From the NCBI GenBank assembly GCA_902628635.1, contig CACONQ010000001.1, positions 62,001 through 126,000 of the forward strand: a stretch of DNA of 64,000 nucleotides, given 5' to 3'. The stretch comes from an uncultured Pelagibacteraceae bacterium. GTDB lineage: Bacteria > Pseudomonadota > Alphaproteobacteria > Pelagibacterales > Pelagibacteraceae. The translations under genes were made by a program, and so were the position numbers. Positions 8,910 through 16,429 of the stretch are shown in pieces. Position 1 is the stretch's first letter. Each line of letters opens with the position of its first letter. The notes under the pieces are model-generated. The model was not told the origin of the DNA. It saw nothing but the letters and a program-made list of their open reading frames with translations, and did not search any database.

Positions 8910-10281
8910 TAATTAAATCAGATTTTGGAATTGTTTGATTATTTTTACCTTTTTCTCCTCTAAGGTTTTTGATCGTAATTGTGTTATCTTTAAACTCATT
9001 TTCTCCACAAATGATTGCGACCGCTAATTCGCGCTTATTTGCCAGATCAAGTTGCTTACTAAGATTTTTTTTCGTACTAAGAAATACTTCAGCATTTATA
9101 TTATTATCTCTCAATAAATCGACTATTTCATAGTAATTTTTCAGATATTTTTGCTCCATTACACAGACTAAAACAGGTTTTTGATCCTCTATTTTAATTT
9201 GATCCAATTGAATTAAAGCAAATAATAATCGATCAATACCAAAACTAATGCCTGTACCAGGAACATCTACCCCTTTAAATCTTGATATTAATTTTGCATA
9301 TCCTCCCCCTGAGCAAATACTGCCTAGGTCGACACGTTTACCTTTATTATTTGTAACTTCAAAATTTAGATTTGTTTCTAAAATAAAATCTGAATAGTAT
9401 GCAAGGCCACGCACAATTGTAAAATTTGTTTTTACTTGATTTGAATTAGATCCGTAACTTATTACCTCAAATACTTCCTCGAGTTCTTTTATTCCTTCTT
9501 GTGATAATGGATTTTTTAAATTTTCTTTCAATTCATTTAAATCTTTCATTTTTAAAAAATTTAATATTTTTGCCACTTGATCATTAGTTAAATCAGCTCC
9601 TTTAGTTACAGCACCACTTTGATCTTTTCTTTCTTTTTTAAGAAGATCTTCAACTCCTTTTAAACCAAATCCAGGCTTATCTAACTTATCGATTGCTCTA
9701 ATTACTTTTAATTGTTTATCTTTTGAAATCTTTAAATCATCAATTAACCCTTGAACTATTTTTCTATTACTTACATTAATTGTAAACTGATCTTTATTAA
9801 GACCGATGTCTTTAAGAGTGGTAGATATTAAGTTACATAGTTCGGCATTTGCCTGTGCAAAATTAACATTTCCGATAATATCAAAATCCCCTTGTAAAAA
9901 TTCCCTGTAGCGTCCGTTAGAAGGCTTCTCGTTTCTAAAGACATTTTGAATTGCATATCTTTTATAAATTGAAGGCAGTTCTTGATTATATTGTGCATAA
10001 AATCTTGCTAAGGGACTTGAGAGATCATATTTTAAACTGATTCTATTATCTCGATCGTCGTAGGTAAAAATGTCAGACATAGGATTATCCTCATCCTCTG
10101 CTAAAAACGATCCAATATTTCCTGTATACTCAAAGGATGGAGTTTCTAATGGTTCAGCTCCAAACCTTATAAAATTTTTTTCAATCACTTTTATAAGCTG
10201 TTTTTTAAGAACTAGCTTCTTGCCCCAACGATCTTCAAATCCAGATGGTAAGGATGGATTGAGTTTATTTTCTTTATTCAT
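8887..10281 (-). CDS. hisS: Histidyl-tRNA synthetase (alphaproteobacterial divergent type)
   Basis: Charges tRNA-His. Starting at the ATG at 10281 gives 464 residues beginning MNKENKLNPSLPSGFEDRWG. The longer ORF (10329) would be read through the tRNA-His gene, so I reject that start. Class II motifs: motif 2 YRYAIQNVFRNEKPSNGRYREFLQ-type sequence, motif 3 GTGISFGIDRLL, plus IVRGLAYYSDF and SICSGGGYAKL, where ordinary bacterial HisRS has RGLDYY and GGRYDGL. This matches the divergent HisRS known in alphaproteobacteria that accepts tRNA-His lacking G-1. The start codon lies only 4 nt downstream of the encoded tRNA CCA and has no separate Shine-Dalgarno. Confidence 0.9.
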   Translation of the reverse strand: MNKENKLNPSLPSGFEDRWGKKLVLKKQLIKVIEKNFIRFGAEPLETPSFEYTGNIGSFLAEDEDNPMSDIFTYDDRDNRISLKYDLSSPLARFYAQYNQELPSIYKRYAIQNVFRNEKPSNGRYREFLQGDFDIIGNVNFAQANAELCNLISTTLKDIGLNKDQFTINVSNRKIVQGLIDDLKISKDKQLKVIRAIDKLDKPGFGLKGVEDLLKKERKDQSGAVTKGADLTNDQVAKILNFLKMKDLNELKENLKNPLSQEGIKELEEVFEVISYGSNSNQVKTNFTIVRGLAYYSDFILETNLNFEVTNNKGKRVDLGSICSGGGYAKLISRFKGVDVPGTGISFGIDRLLFALIQLDQIKIEDQKPVLVCVMEQKYLKNYYEIVDLLRDNNINAEVFLSTKKNLSKQLDLANKRELAVAIICGENEFKDNTITIKNLRGEKGKNNQTIPKSDLINEIKKFV

Positions 10282-10285
10282 GTTT

Positions 10286-10359
10286 TGGTACCTTGGGTAG
10301 GTTACGCTCCTACGACTTCGGATCCACAAACCGACGTGATACTATTTCACCACCAAGGC
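10286..10359 (-). tRNA. tRNA-His (GTG), divergent
   Basis: Folds by hand as a cloverleaf: acceptor GCCTTGG/CCAAGGT, D stem GTGA/TCAC, anticodon loop TTGTGGA with anticodon GTG, T stem GTAGG/CCTAC, discriminator A73 and an encoded CCA. G1 pairs with U72, there is no encoded G-1 (the preceding base is C) and position 73 is A, as described for alphaproteobacterial tRNA-His. The elbow is aberrant: the D loop AATAGTA has A18 instead of G18, and the T loop is AGCGTAA instead of TTCRANN. Covariance scanners may score it poorly. It is followed after 4 nt by hisS. Confidence 0.88.
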
Positions 10360-10371
10360 GTCCTCTTTCTT

Positions 10372-10377
10372 TTTATA
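10372..10377 (-). promoter_or_regulatory. Putative -10 box of tRNA-His/hisS promoter
   Basis: On the minus strand TATAAA lies 12 nt before the mature 5' end of tRNA-His, the expected place for a -10 element of a tRNA transcript that also carries hisS, hisZ and hisG. No convincing -35 hexamer is seen in the AT-rich sequence upstream. Confidence 0.35.
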
Positions 10378-10524
10378 CTAATTGTTATTAAATTTAAATT
10401 TTAAAATGATTAATAGCTGGCTTAGCAGCCATGTAGATTATGTCTGTGTGTTTTTTTAAAGGTGTTTATATTCTTAATCATTGCAATGCTATTTAACACT
10501 TAAATAGATTTATGCAAGAGTAAA

Positions 10525-10566
10525 TTGTATAGGGTACTAGTCTTATGACTAGATACTCCTATACAA
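10525..10566 (-). terminator. Imperfect hairpin downstream of the cold-shock gene
   Basis: About 18 nt past the csp stop codon the minus strand reads TTGTATAGG ... CCTATACAA, a 9-bp stem, continuing through small internal loops (GTA/TAC) into TAGTC-ATAA-GACTA. It is the longest hairpin I find in an intergenic gap here. The tail (AATTTACTC) lacks a T run, so it may end or stabilise the csp mRNA rather than act as a classical intrinsic terminator. The rest of the 225-base gap 10360-10584 holds a 5-bp hairpin at 10418-10431 and no gene I can support. Confidence 0.4.
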
Positions 10567-10584
10567 GTTTTATTTACTGAAAAA

Positions 10585-10797
10585 TTAAGATTTTTTTTGA
10601 AGCTTAACAGCTGAAGGTCCCTTAGGGCCATCTTCTATTTCGAACTGCAGTTCATCACCTTCATTTAAAAAACGAAGTCCTGCATCTCTTACAGCGCTCG
10701 CGTGAACGAACACGTCCTTCTCTTTGTCTTCTCTTTCTATAAATCCGTAGCCCTTTTTACCGTTGAACCACTTGACCTTCCCGTTTAATGTACTCAT
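10585..10797 (-). CDS. cspA: Cold-shock domain RNA chaperone
   Basis: A 70-residue single cold-shock domain. RNP1 is KGYGFIE and RNP2 is DVFVHAS, preceded by GKVKWFN. It binds single-stranded RNA and melts secondary structure. It stands alone between tRNA-His and tRNA-Phe, with its own long 5' leader. I cannot tell which CspA-family paralog this is or whether it is cold-induced. Confidence 0.95.
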   Translation of the reverse strand: MSTLNGKVKWFNGKKGYGFIEREDKEKDVFVHASAVRDAGLRFLNEGDELQFEIEDGPKGPSAVKLQKKS

Positions 10798-10851
10798 ACT
10801 TATTTTACTCTTTCTTCTTATTGTTAACTTATAGCTAAATTAGCTGATGAT

Positions 10852-10880
10852 TAACTATTAGATTTTAAAATTTATTGCAA
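10852..10880 (-). promoter_or_regulatory. Putative promoter of the cold-shock gene
   Basis: On the minus strand TTGCAA (10880-10875) is separated by 17 nt from TAGTTA (10857-10852). Transcription would begin near 10845, leaving a leader of about 48 nt containing the purine-rich AGAAGAAAGAG. The -10 match is modest. Confidence 0.3.
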
Positions 10881-10914
10881 GAGTATTATTTAAAGCAAAA
10901 TAGATGGATTAAGG

Positions 10915-10987
10915 TGGGTCCCCCTGGAAACGAACCAGGTCCTAACGCTTTTCAGGCGTTCGTGCGCACCAGCTACACCAGAGACCC
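10915..10987 (-). tRNA. tRNA-Phe (GAA)
   Basis: Acceptor GGGTCTC/GGGACCC, D loop with G18G19 (AGCTGGTGC), anticodon arm AACGC-CTGAAAA-GCGTT with anticodon GAA, T stem CCTGG/CCAGG and discriminator A73. The CCA is not encoded (the next bases are CCT). The T loop reads TTCGTTT, so the normally invariant A58 is U. It lies between csp and infA, 5 nt from the infA stop, on the same strand. Confidence 0.9.
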
Positions 10988-10992
10988 ATGTA

Positions 10993-11208
10993 TTAAAACC
11001 TAAAAATGATTCTTCCTTTTGTTAAATCGTATGGAGTCACCTCTACGGTAACGTTATCTCCTTGAAGAACTCTAATACGATTTTTTCTAAGTTTGCCAGC
11101 CGTATGTGCGGTTACCATATGTCCGTTTTCCAATTTTACCCTGAACATTGCATTTTTCAGTAACTCAATTACTTGACCATTAAATTGCAACAGATCCTGT
11201 TTTGACAA
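10993..11208 (-). CDS. infA: Translation initiation factor IF-1
   Basis: A 71-residue S1/OB-fold protein binding the 30S A site during initiation. Family sequence is clear: [21 protein letters not shown], then the conserved [17 protein letters not shown] and a C-terminal LTKGRIIFR. It starts 2 nt after the hisD stop and is followed directly by tRNA-Phe, so hisD, infA and the tRNA may share a transcript. Confidence 0.97.
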   Translation of the reverse strand: MSKQDLLQFNGQVIELLKNAMFRVKLENGHMVTAHTAGKLRKNRIRVLQGDNVTVEVTPYDLTKGRIIFRF

Positions 11209-11210
11209 AT

Positions 11211-12485
11211 TTAGTTTCTCCTCATTCTTGATTTTATACTTTGAGTGTGAGCATGTAACTTCTCAAACTCGGAAAGAGTTATAGCTGGATTTCCAATTTT
11301 TTCTACCCCTAATTTACTTAAAGTTACAATAGATATTTTTTTAACAAATTCGCTTAAACTAAGACCAGAACTAAATTTTGCTGAACCTGATGTTGGCAAA
11401 ACGTGATTTGTACCTACAGTATAATCTGAAAGGCTCATTGGAGTATACTGACCGTTACAAATACTTCCAGCATTTATAATTTTATTTACATACTTTTTAA
11501 AATTTCTTACATTTATTTCTAAATGTTCAGGTGACACCTCGTTAATTACTTCGGTTATTTGCTTATCGGATTTTACTTTTATAATTAATCCATTCCTTTT
11601 AAGGGAATTGAAAGCAATTTTTTTTCTTGGAATAGTTTTTAAAATACTTTGAATTCTATTATTAACTTCTTTAATTAAGCTTTTATCTTTTGTAACTAAT
11701 ATGCATTGACTATCAGGATCATGCTCTGCTTGAGACACTAGAGAGGTAGCAACTTGATTTATATCAGTATATTTGTCCGCTAAAACACAAATTTCAGAGG
11801 CTCCACAGTACATTGACTCTGTGCCAACTAAATTTGTTGATAATTGTTTTTTTGCTTCAGCAACAAACTTATTTCCTGGTCCAACTATTTTATTAACCTT
11901 CTGTATGAAAGCCAAGCTTGCAATAGCTTGGGCACCACCCATTGAGTAAATTTCGTTAATACCAACTTTTTTTGCTGCATAAAGTACCGCTGGGTTTAAC
12001 ATTCCATTTATTTTAGGTGTAGCTAAAACTAGTCTTTTTACTTTTGCTATTTTAGCTGGAATAGTATTCATCAAGAGCGTTGATGGTAAATTACCTGGAA
12101 CATAAAATCCAACGGAGCTAATTGGAACATTTTTATATTGTAATTTATTTCCATAACTATCCCTATAAAAAATATCTCCAATTATTTTTTTTTGTTTTAG
12201 ATGAAAATTAAATATTCTTTTATATGCAAAATCTATTGCTTTTTTCACTTTTGGATCTAAATTTTTTATGGATTTTTTAATCTGATCTTTTGAAATATTT
12301 ATTTGTGTATTATTACCAAATCTTAACTCGTATTTTTTTAAAGCCTTAACCTTATTTTTTTTTATATCTTTTAATATATTCTGAACTATGCCGATGTCTT
12401 TATTCTCAGCAAATCTTCTTCTCTCGAGAAAGGTTGATAATTTTTTAAGAGATAAACTATTTTTATAATTCAGTATTTTTATCAT
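11211..12485 (-). CDS. hisD: Histidinol dehydrogenase
   Basis: Zinc enzyme for the last two oxidations of histidine synthesis (histidinol to histidine, NAD-dependent). Markers: [58 protein letters not shown] (zinc/catalytic His region), [10 protein letters not shown] and [17 protein letters not shown]. The length of 424 residues is standard. It overlaps the DUF2948 gene by 23 nt. The murA-DUF2948-hisD-infA order is characteristic of alphaproteobacteria. It is separate from the hisS/hisZ/hisG group but only about 1 kb away. Confidence 0.96.
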   Translation of the reverse strand: MIKILNYKNSLSLKKLSTFLERRRFAENKDIGIVQNILKDIKKNKVKALKKYELRFGNNTQINISKDQIKKSIKNLDPKVKKAIDFAYKRIFNFHLKQKKIIGDIFYRDSYGNKLQYKNVPISSVGFYVPGNLPSTLLMNTIPAKIAKVKRLVLATPKINGMLNPAVLYAAKKVGINEIYSMGGAQAIASLAFIQKVNKIVGPGNKFVAEAKKQLSTNLVGTESMYCGASEICVLADKYTDINQVATSLVSQAEHDPDSQCILVTKDKSLIKEVNNRIQSILKTIPRKKIAFNSLKRNGLIIKVKSDKQITEVINEVSPEHLEINVRNFKKYVNKIINAGSICNGQYTPMSLSDYTVGTNHVLPTSGSAKFSSGLSLSEFVKKISIVTLSKLGVEKIGNPAITLSEFEKLHAHTQSIKSRMRRN

Positions 12486-12876
12486 TTAAACTTTTTTGGT
12501 CCTCTAAAATAACTTCTATTATTTCTGCGGTTAAAGTTATAATTTTATTATTTAAAAACAATAGTGTTATTTCAAAAATATTATTTTTTTTGAATATATC
12601 AATCGATATAAGCTCCAATTCCTCATCTTGATTTTTTTGGTCTATATTTTTTGATTTTGAACCCTGAATATACTCAAATCTTATTATACTGTTTATTTTG
12701 ATTTGAGATTTTTCTATTTCTTTTGCATGTCGATTAATCGATATTAAAAATATTTTATTTTTTTGTAAATATTTTATGTCACTTACTTTTACAATTCCTT
12801 CTGAGCAACATGCTGAAATTATTTGTAAATCCTCTGGAGTTTGGGCAATAATTTTTTTTAAATATGGCTTATTCAT
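12463..12876 (-). CDS. DUF2948 family protein
   Basis: A 137-residue protein of unknown function. It resembles DUF2948 in layout and position: an N-terminal TPEDLQIISACCSEGIVKVSDIKYL, a central RFEYIQGSKSK (family RxxxRFE..) and a C-terminal ISIDIF...ITLLFLNNKIITLTAEIIEVILEDQ. The ATG at 12876 overlaps the murA stop by one base (TGATG), and the track's TTG start one codon earlier is less likely. Conservation between murA and hisD in alphaproteobacteria is known but gives no clear function. Confidence 0.8.
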   Translation of the reverse strand: MNKPYLKKIIAQTPEDLQIISACCSEGIVKVSDIKYLQKNKIFLISINRHAKEIEKSQIKINSIIRFEYIQGSKSKNIDQKNQDEELELISIDIFKKNNIFEITLLFLNNKIITLTAEIIEVILEDQKSLNDKNTEL

Positions 12877-14141
12877 CAAGATATACGTTTGATATTAACA
12901 CCAATCTTTGTAAGTTTTTTTTCAATTTTTTCGTAACCTCTATCTAAATGGTAAATTCTATTTATTGTAGATTTACCATTAGAAATCATTGCTGCCAAAA
13001 CTAATGCAACTGAAGCTCTCAAATCACTGGACATAACTTCTGCACCAACAAATTTTGTATTACCCCGAATTATTGCTTTATTCTTTTTTACTTGTATATC
13101 GGCACCAAGCCTTTGAAGTTCTCCAACATGAAGAAATCTATTCTCAAAAATATTTTCAGTAATAGTACTTTTCCCATTTGCCCTGCACATTAGAACCATT
13201 AATTGTGATTGCATGTCAGTAGCTACACCAGGCCATTCTTTTGTAACAATATTTTTAATCGGTTTTATTTTTTCAGGTCCAGCTATTGATAATAATTTTT
13301 CATTTATTTTTATTTTTGCTCCGACTTTTTTAAGAAGGTTTAATTCTGTATTTATTAATTTTGGATCAAAACCTTTTATTTTTAAATTTCCTTTTGAAAT
13401 TGTGGCTGCTACACAAAAAGTTCCACATTCGATTCTATCTCCCATAACCGAGTAACTTATTTTCTTCAAAGATTTTACACCTTTTATTTCTACTGTTCTT
13501 TTTCCAACCCATTTAATTTTTGCACCTGCTTGGTTTAAAAAGTTGGTTAAATCATTTTTTATCTCTGGTTCAATAGCACAATTTTTTAATATTGTTTTTC
13601 CATTAGCTAAGGTTGCAGCAAGGATTGCATTCTCAGTTGCTCCAACTGATATTTTGGGGAAAAAAATATTTGAGCCGGTTAATTTTGACTTTGCAAAAGC
13701 ATTTACATATCCCTTTTCAATTTTATAATTCATTCCAAGTTTTTTAAGAGCGTTAAGATGATAGTTTATTGGTCTCGCCCCAATTAAACATCCACCTGGG
13801 AGGGATGTTTTTGCTTTTCCAAATTTTGTTATTAAAGGGCCTAATACTAAAATACCAGCTCTCATAGTTTTTACTAAAGAGTAAGATGCAAAAGTATTTA
13901 TTTTTTTTGATTTCTTAATTACAACAGAATTTGAATTTTTATTTTGTTTAACGTTAAATCCAAGTGATTTTATTAACGACAGCATTGTATCTATATCTCT
14001 TACATTTGGTAAATTTTTAATTTCAACCATTTCATCAAATAATATAGATGCTGCTAAAATGGGGAGAGAAGCATTTTTGCTACCAGATATATTCACTGTT
14101 CCCTTGACTTTACAGGGACCTTTAATCAAAAACTTATCCAT
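12876..14141 (-). CDS. murA: UDP-N-acetylglucosamine 1-carboxyvinyltransferase
   Basis: Commits UDP-GlcNAc to peptidoglycan by enolpyruvyl transfer from PEP, in the cytoplasm. The 421 residues match the family. N-terminal ISGSKNASLPILAA carries the substrate Lys/Asn, and the catalytic loop LPGGCLIGARP has the active-site Cys (the fosfomycin target residue). Also present are SVGATENAI, WPGVATDMQSQ and ENIFENRFLHVGEL. Its ATG overlaps the dcd stop region by one base and it precedes the DUF2948 gene. Confidence 0.97.
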   Translation of the reverse strand: MDKFLIKGPCKVKGTVNISGSKNASLPILAASILFDEMVEIKNLPNVRDIDTMLSLIKSLGFNVKQNKNSNSVVIKKSKKINTFASYSLVKTMRAGILVLGPLITKFGKAKTSLPGGCLIGARPINYHLNALKKLGMNYKIEKGYVNAFAKSKLTGSNIFFPKISVGATENAILAATLANGKTILKNCAIEPEIKNDLTNFLNQAGAKIKWVGKRTVEIKGVKSLKKISYSVMGDRIECGTFCVAATISKGNLKIKGFDPKLINTELNLLKKVGAKIKINEKLLSIAGPEKIKPIKNIVTKEWPGVATDMQSQLMVLMCRANGKSTITENIFENRFLHVGELQRLGADIQVKKNKAIIRGNTKFVGAEVMSSDLRASVALVLAAMISNGKSTINRIYHLDRGYEKIEKKLTKIGVNIKRIS

Positions 14142-14695
14142 TATACTTTAGGTAAAGTTACTCCCTGCTGGTCCATATATTTTCCATTTCTATCTGAATA
14201 GGTAGTATTTGGTCTTTCGTCTCCTTTAAGAAATATAAATTGACAAGCTCCCTCATTTGCATAAATCTTTGCAGGAAGTGGTGTTGTATTTGAAAATTCT
14301 AAAGTCACATGTCCACACCATGATGGTTCTAATGGTGTTACATTCACAATTATTCCGCATCTTGCATAAGTAGATTTTCCAAGACATATTACCAATACAT
14401 CTTCTGGAACTTTAAAATATTCGACTGTACTTGCTAGCACAAAAGAATTTGGCGGTATTATGCATTCTTTTCCTTTTTTACTAATGAAGCTTGTAGGTTT
14501 AAAGTTTTTTGGATCTACTATCTCAGTATTTACATTGGTAAAAATCTTAAATTCATCAGCTACTCTTGCGTCATACCCGTACGATGAAACTCCGTAAGAA
14601 ATGCTGTTTCCTCTAATCTGTTTTTCTTCAAATGGAGAGATCATACCTTTATCTTTAGCCATTCTCGTAATCCATTTGTCTGAAAGGACTGGCAT
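14141..14695 (-). CDS. dcd: dCTP deaminase
   Basis: Deaminates dCTP to dUTP, feeding dTMP synthesis. The 184-residue protein shows [31 protein letters not shown] and the catalytic segment [14 protein letters not shown] with Glu in TLEF, and ends with [12 protein letters not shown]. Its ATG follows directly on the TAA of a 33-codon lysine-rich ORF (TAAATG), which supports both starts. Confidence 0.95.
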   Translation of the reverse strand: MPVLSDKWITRMAKDKGMISPFEEKQIRGNSISYGVSSYGYDARVADEFKIFTNVNTEIVDPKNFKPTSFISKKGKECIIPPNSFVLASTVEYFKVPEDVLVICLGKSTYARCGIIVNVTPLEPSWCGHVTLEFSNTTPLPAKIYANEGACQFIFLKGDERPNTTYSDRNGKYMDQQGVTLPKV

Positions 14696-14797
14696 TTATT
14701 TATTCTTTTTCTTATTTTTTTTTTGGAAAATTTTTCTTTTTCTTAAATTTTTTTTTAATGCATTACTTAATTTAAGGTCCCTGCTTTTATTTGTCAT
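14696..14797 (-). CDS. Tiny basic protein (33 aa)
   Basis: Too short for the ORF track. The ATG at 14797 overlaps the last codons of the upstream 69-residue gene in another frame and reads MTNKSRDLKLSNAL then a run of K/R/N, ending in a TAA that touches the dcd ATG. More than a third of residues are Lys or Arg, with no predicted membrane segment. The exact fit between two genes argues for a real coupled ORF, but A-rich sequence makes Lys-rich ORFs cheap, so confidence is moderate. Function unknown; nucleic-acid binding is only a guess from charge. Confidence 0.5.
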   Translation of the reverse strand: MTNKSRDLKLSNALKKNLRKRKIFQKKNKKKNK

Positions 14798-14996
14798 TTT
14801 TTTTTTCAGGGTTTGTTAAGTCTTCAAGTGTAATGGGTTTTGCAATATCATGCATATTAGATTCACTTTTTGTTTGTTTAAAACCTTCCTTAGCAGCTCT
14901 TTTCGCTCTTCTCTCAGCAAGTTTTTTCTCCCTTTTGGCTTGCTTCTCCATCGCTTTAGCTCCTCGAGTAGATTTGTAATCGTAGTGAATTCCCAT
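14787..14996 (-). CDS. Small charged protein of unknown function (69 aa)
   Basis: Begins MGIHYDYKSTRGAKAMEKQ, followed by an Ala/Lys/Arg/Glu helix (KREKKLAERRAKRAAKEG) that would form a single long charged helix, then an acidic tail DLTNPEKKNDK. I do not recognise a domain. It heads a tight minus-strand run: its end overlaps the 33-codon ORF, which abuts dcd. Codon positions look coding, and the clear N-terminal motif before the helix suggests a conserved small protein. The opposite-strand ORFs here are shadows. Confidence 0.7.
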   Translation of the reverse strand: MGIHYDYKSTRGAKAMEKQAKREKKLAERRAKRAAKEGFKQTKSESNMHDIAKPITLEDLTNPEKKNDK

Positions 14997-15049
14997 AACA
15001 TATCCTTGAATATTTATAGACTATTTTTCACAAAAATTAAGGCAATAAT

Positions 15050-15078
15050 TTGAAAAAACTAATTTTATACAGTAAATA
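15050..15078 (+). promoter_or_regulatory. Putative promoter of tRNA-Thr
   Basis: TTGAAA (15050-15055), a 17-nt spacer, and TAAATA (15073-15078) place a start site near 15085, about 9 nt before the mature tRNA 5' end. The -35 is good and the -10 is weak. Confidence 0.35.
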
Positions 15079-15093
15079 TATCGTTTCCTAAAT

Positions 15094-15169
15094 GCCCCTT
15101 TAACTCAGGTAGTAGAGTATTTCCATGGTAAGGAAAAAGTCGTCCGTGCAAGTCGGGCAAGGGGCACCA
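15094..15169 (+). tRNA. tRNA-Thr (GGT), divergent elbow
   Basis: Acceptor GCCCCTT/AAGGGGC, D stem ACTC/GAGT, anticodon arm TTTCC-ATGGTAA-GGAAA with anticodon GGT, T stem GTCCG/CGGGC, A73 and encoded CCA. The D loop AGGTAGTA has A at position 18 where G is near-universal, and the T loop TGCAAGT has G at position 55 where U (pseudouridine) is near-universal. The CCA directly abuts the stop codon of the convergent membrane-protein gene. Confidence 0.92.
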
Positions 15170-15892
15170 CTACCTTTTAAAAAAGTATTTTCTCAAAATA
15201 AATGTAATTCCAAATAAAAATATTATTGCAAATATGGGCAAATAAATTTCTTTAGACTGTAAAAGATCCAAAATTTTTGGAAGGTTGTCGCTCTCGTAAA
15301 TTTTTTTTTCTATTGCAGATCCAAGTGAGCAAACTATGAAAGCTTGTATAATTACTCCTATTAAAGTTCCAAAAAAATAAAACTTTAATTTTATATCAAA
15401 CAAAACTGGAATTAGGTTTTGTATTTGAGTTGGTATACCTCCTATAAATCTTAAAATAGCAACAGCAAAAAATTGATTTTCTTTTATTTTATTATTTAAA
15501 TATTCAAAATTATTTTGGATTTTTTCTTTAATAAAATCTTTGAAAAAAAAGTTTGCAACTATAAAAGTAACACTTGCACCTAATGCAAATGTCAAAGAAA
15601 ATATTGCAGTTCCTAAATATGGTCCAAAAATAAAACCACAAATTAATCCTAGTGGGAAACCAAATCCTTGAAGTACAGATATCCAAATTATTCCAAATAT
15701 TACAAAACTTATAAATGTATAAATTAAATTGTTTTGTCTAAATTCTATTAAATACTCTGTATTTGATTTGATGAAACTATAGGATGTAAGCTCCTTTATA
15801 CCGATTTTTGTTATTAGCAAATATAAAAATATTCCTAAGAATACAATATATGAGATGCCTAATATAATTTTTAATTTTTTCATTGTTTGCAT
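15170..15892 (-). CDS. VTT/DedA-superfamily (TVP38/TMEM64) membrane protein
   Basis: 240 residues with an N-terminal membrane anchor (KIILGISYIVFLGIFLYLLI), a core with reentrant-type hydrophobic segments GFGFPLGLICGFIFGPYLGT and ALGASVTFIVANFFF, the family motif AILRFIGGIPTQIQNLIP, and a final helix IFAIIFLFGITFIL. Members are inner-membrane proteins, some implicated in lipid scrambling or ion homeostasis; the substrate here is unknown. An alternative start is the ATG three codons on (MKKLK). It is convergent with tRNA-Thr. Confidence 0.85.
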   Translation of the reverse strand: MQTMKKLKIILGISYIVFLGIFLYLLITKIGIKELTSYSFIKSNTEYLIEFRQNNLIYTFISFVIFGIIWISVLQGFGFPLGLICGFIFGPYLGTAIFSLTFALGASVTFIVANFFFKDFIKEKIQNNFEYLNNKIKENQFFAVAILRFIGGIPTQIQNLIPVLFDIKLKFYFFGTLIGVIIQAFIVCSLGSAIEKKIYESDNLPKILDLLQSKEIYLPIFAIIFLFGITFILRKYFFKR

Positions 15893-15949
15893 ATTATAAA
15901 TTTTACATTATAAGTACTAAAAATTTTAATACTACTTAATTGAAATCTT

Positions 15950-16084
15950 ATGAAAAGAACCTATCAACCAAGTAAATTAGTCAGAAAAAGAAGACATGGA
16001 TTTAGATCAAAAATGAATTCTAAGGGTGGTAGAAAATTGTTAGCAAGACGAAGGGCTAAAGGTAGAAAAAAACTAACTGTTTAA
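15950..16084 (+). CDS. rpmH: 50S ribosomal protein L34
   Basis: Missed by the ORF track because of its size: 44 residues, [18 protein letters not shown], then [26 protein letters not shown], matching the very conserved L34. It starts the rpmH-rnpA-yidD-yidC cluster; its TAA overlaps the rnpA ATG by one base (TAATG). Upstream, the 57-nt gap to the divergent DedA-like gene must hold both promoters. Confidence 0.98.
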   Translation: MKRTYQPSKLVRKRRHGFRSKMNSKGGRKLLARRRAKGRKKLTV

Positions 16085-16428
16085 TGAAATCTAAGATAGT
16101 TAGTCTTTCTAAAAATACAGAATTTTTATCACTTTTGAGTGGAAAAAAAATTGTAAATAAATATTCAACAATATTTTATAAAAAACTTAAGAATAAAAAT
16201 TATAAATTTTTAAATATAAGTTTTGTTGCTAAAAAAAAATTGGGAAATGCAGTAATAAGAAATAAAATTAAAAGAAGATTAAGAAATATATTTGACGGAA
16301 TAGTCAAAAATAACGAGGTGAACTTTGAATATTCCTATTTATTTATAGCAAAAAAAAATGTTTTTGATGATGATTTTGAAAAAATTAAGGGTATTTTAAC
16401 GTCTGATTTAAAAAAAATAAAAAAGTAA
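16084..16428 (+). CDS. rnpA: Ribonuclease P protein component
   Basis: Basic protein that assists the RNase P RNA in 5' tRNA processing. 114 residues, with the family signature as RNKIKRRLRNIFDG (consensus RNxxKRxxRE) and ISFVAKKKLGNAVIRN. It is coupled to rpmH by a one-base overlap and followed by yidD after one base, the universal bacterial order. Confidence 0.95.
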   Translation: MKSKIVSLSKNTEFLSLLSGKKIVNKYSTIFYKKLKNKNYKFLNISFVAKKKLGNAVIRNKIKRRLRNIFDGIVKNNEVNFEYSYLFIAKKNVFDDDFEKIKGILTSDLKKIKK

Positions 16429-16429
16429 A

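Noticed and set aside
10282-10329. N-terminal extension of hisS (MWIRSRRSVTYPRYQN)
   Set aside because: These codons are the tRNA-His 3' half read in frame; the protein family begins at MNKENKLNPSLPSGF.
10418-10431. Perfect 5-bp hairpin TGGCT-GCTA-AGCCA
   Set aside because: Too short and without a T tail; an operator or terminator role cannot be argued from one copy.
14791-15053. Overlapping ORFs on both strands at 14791-15053
   Set aside because: Out-of-frame readings of the 69-aa charged gene; only the MGIHYDYKSTRG frame has a plausible start and gene packing.
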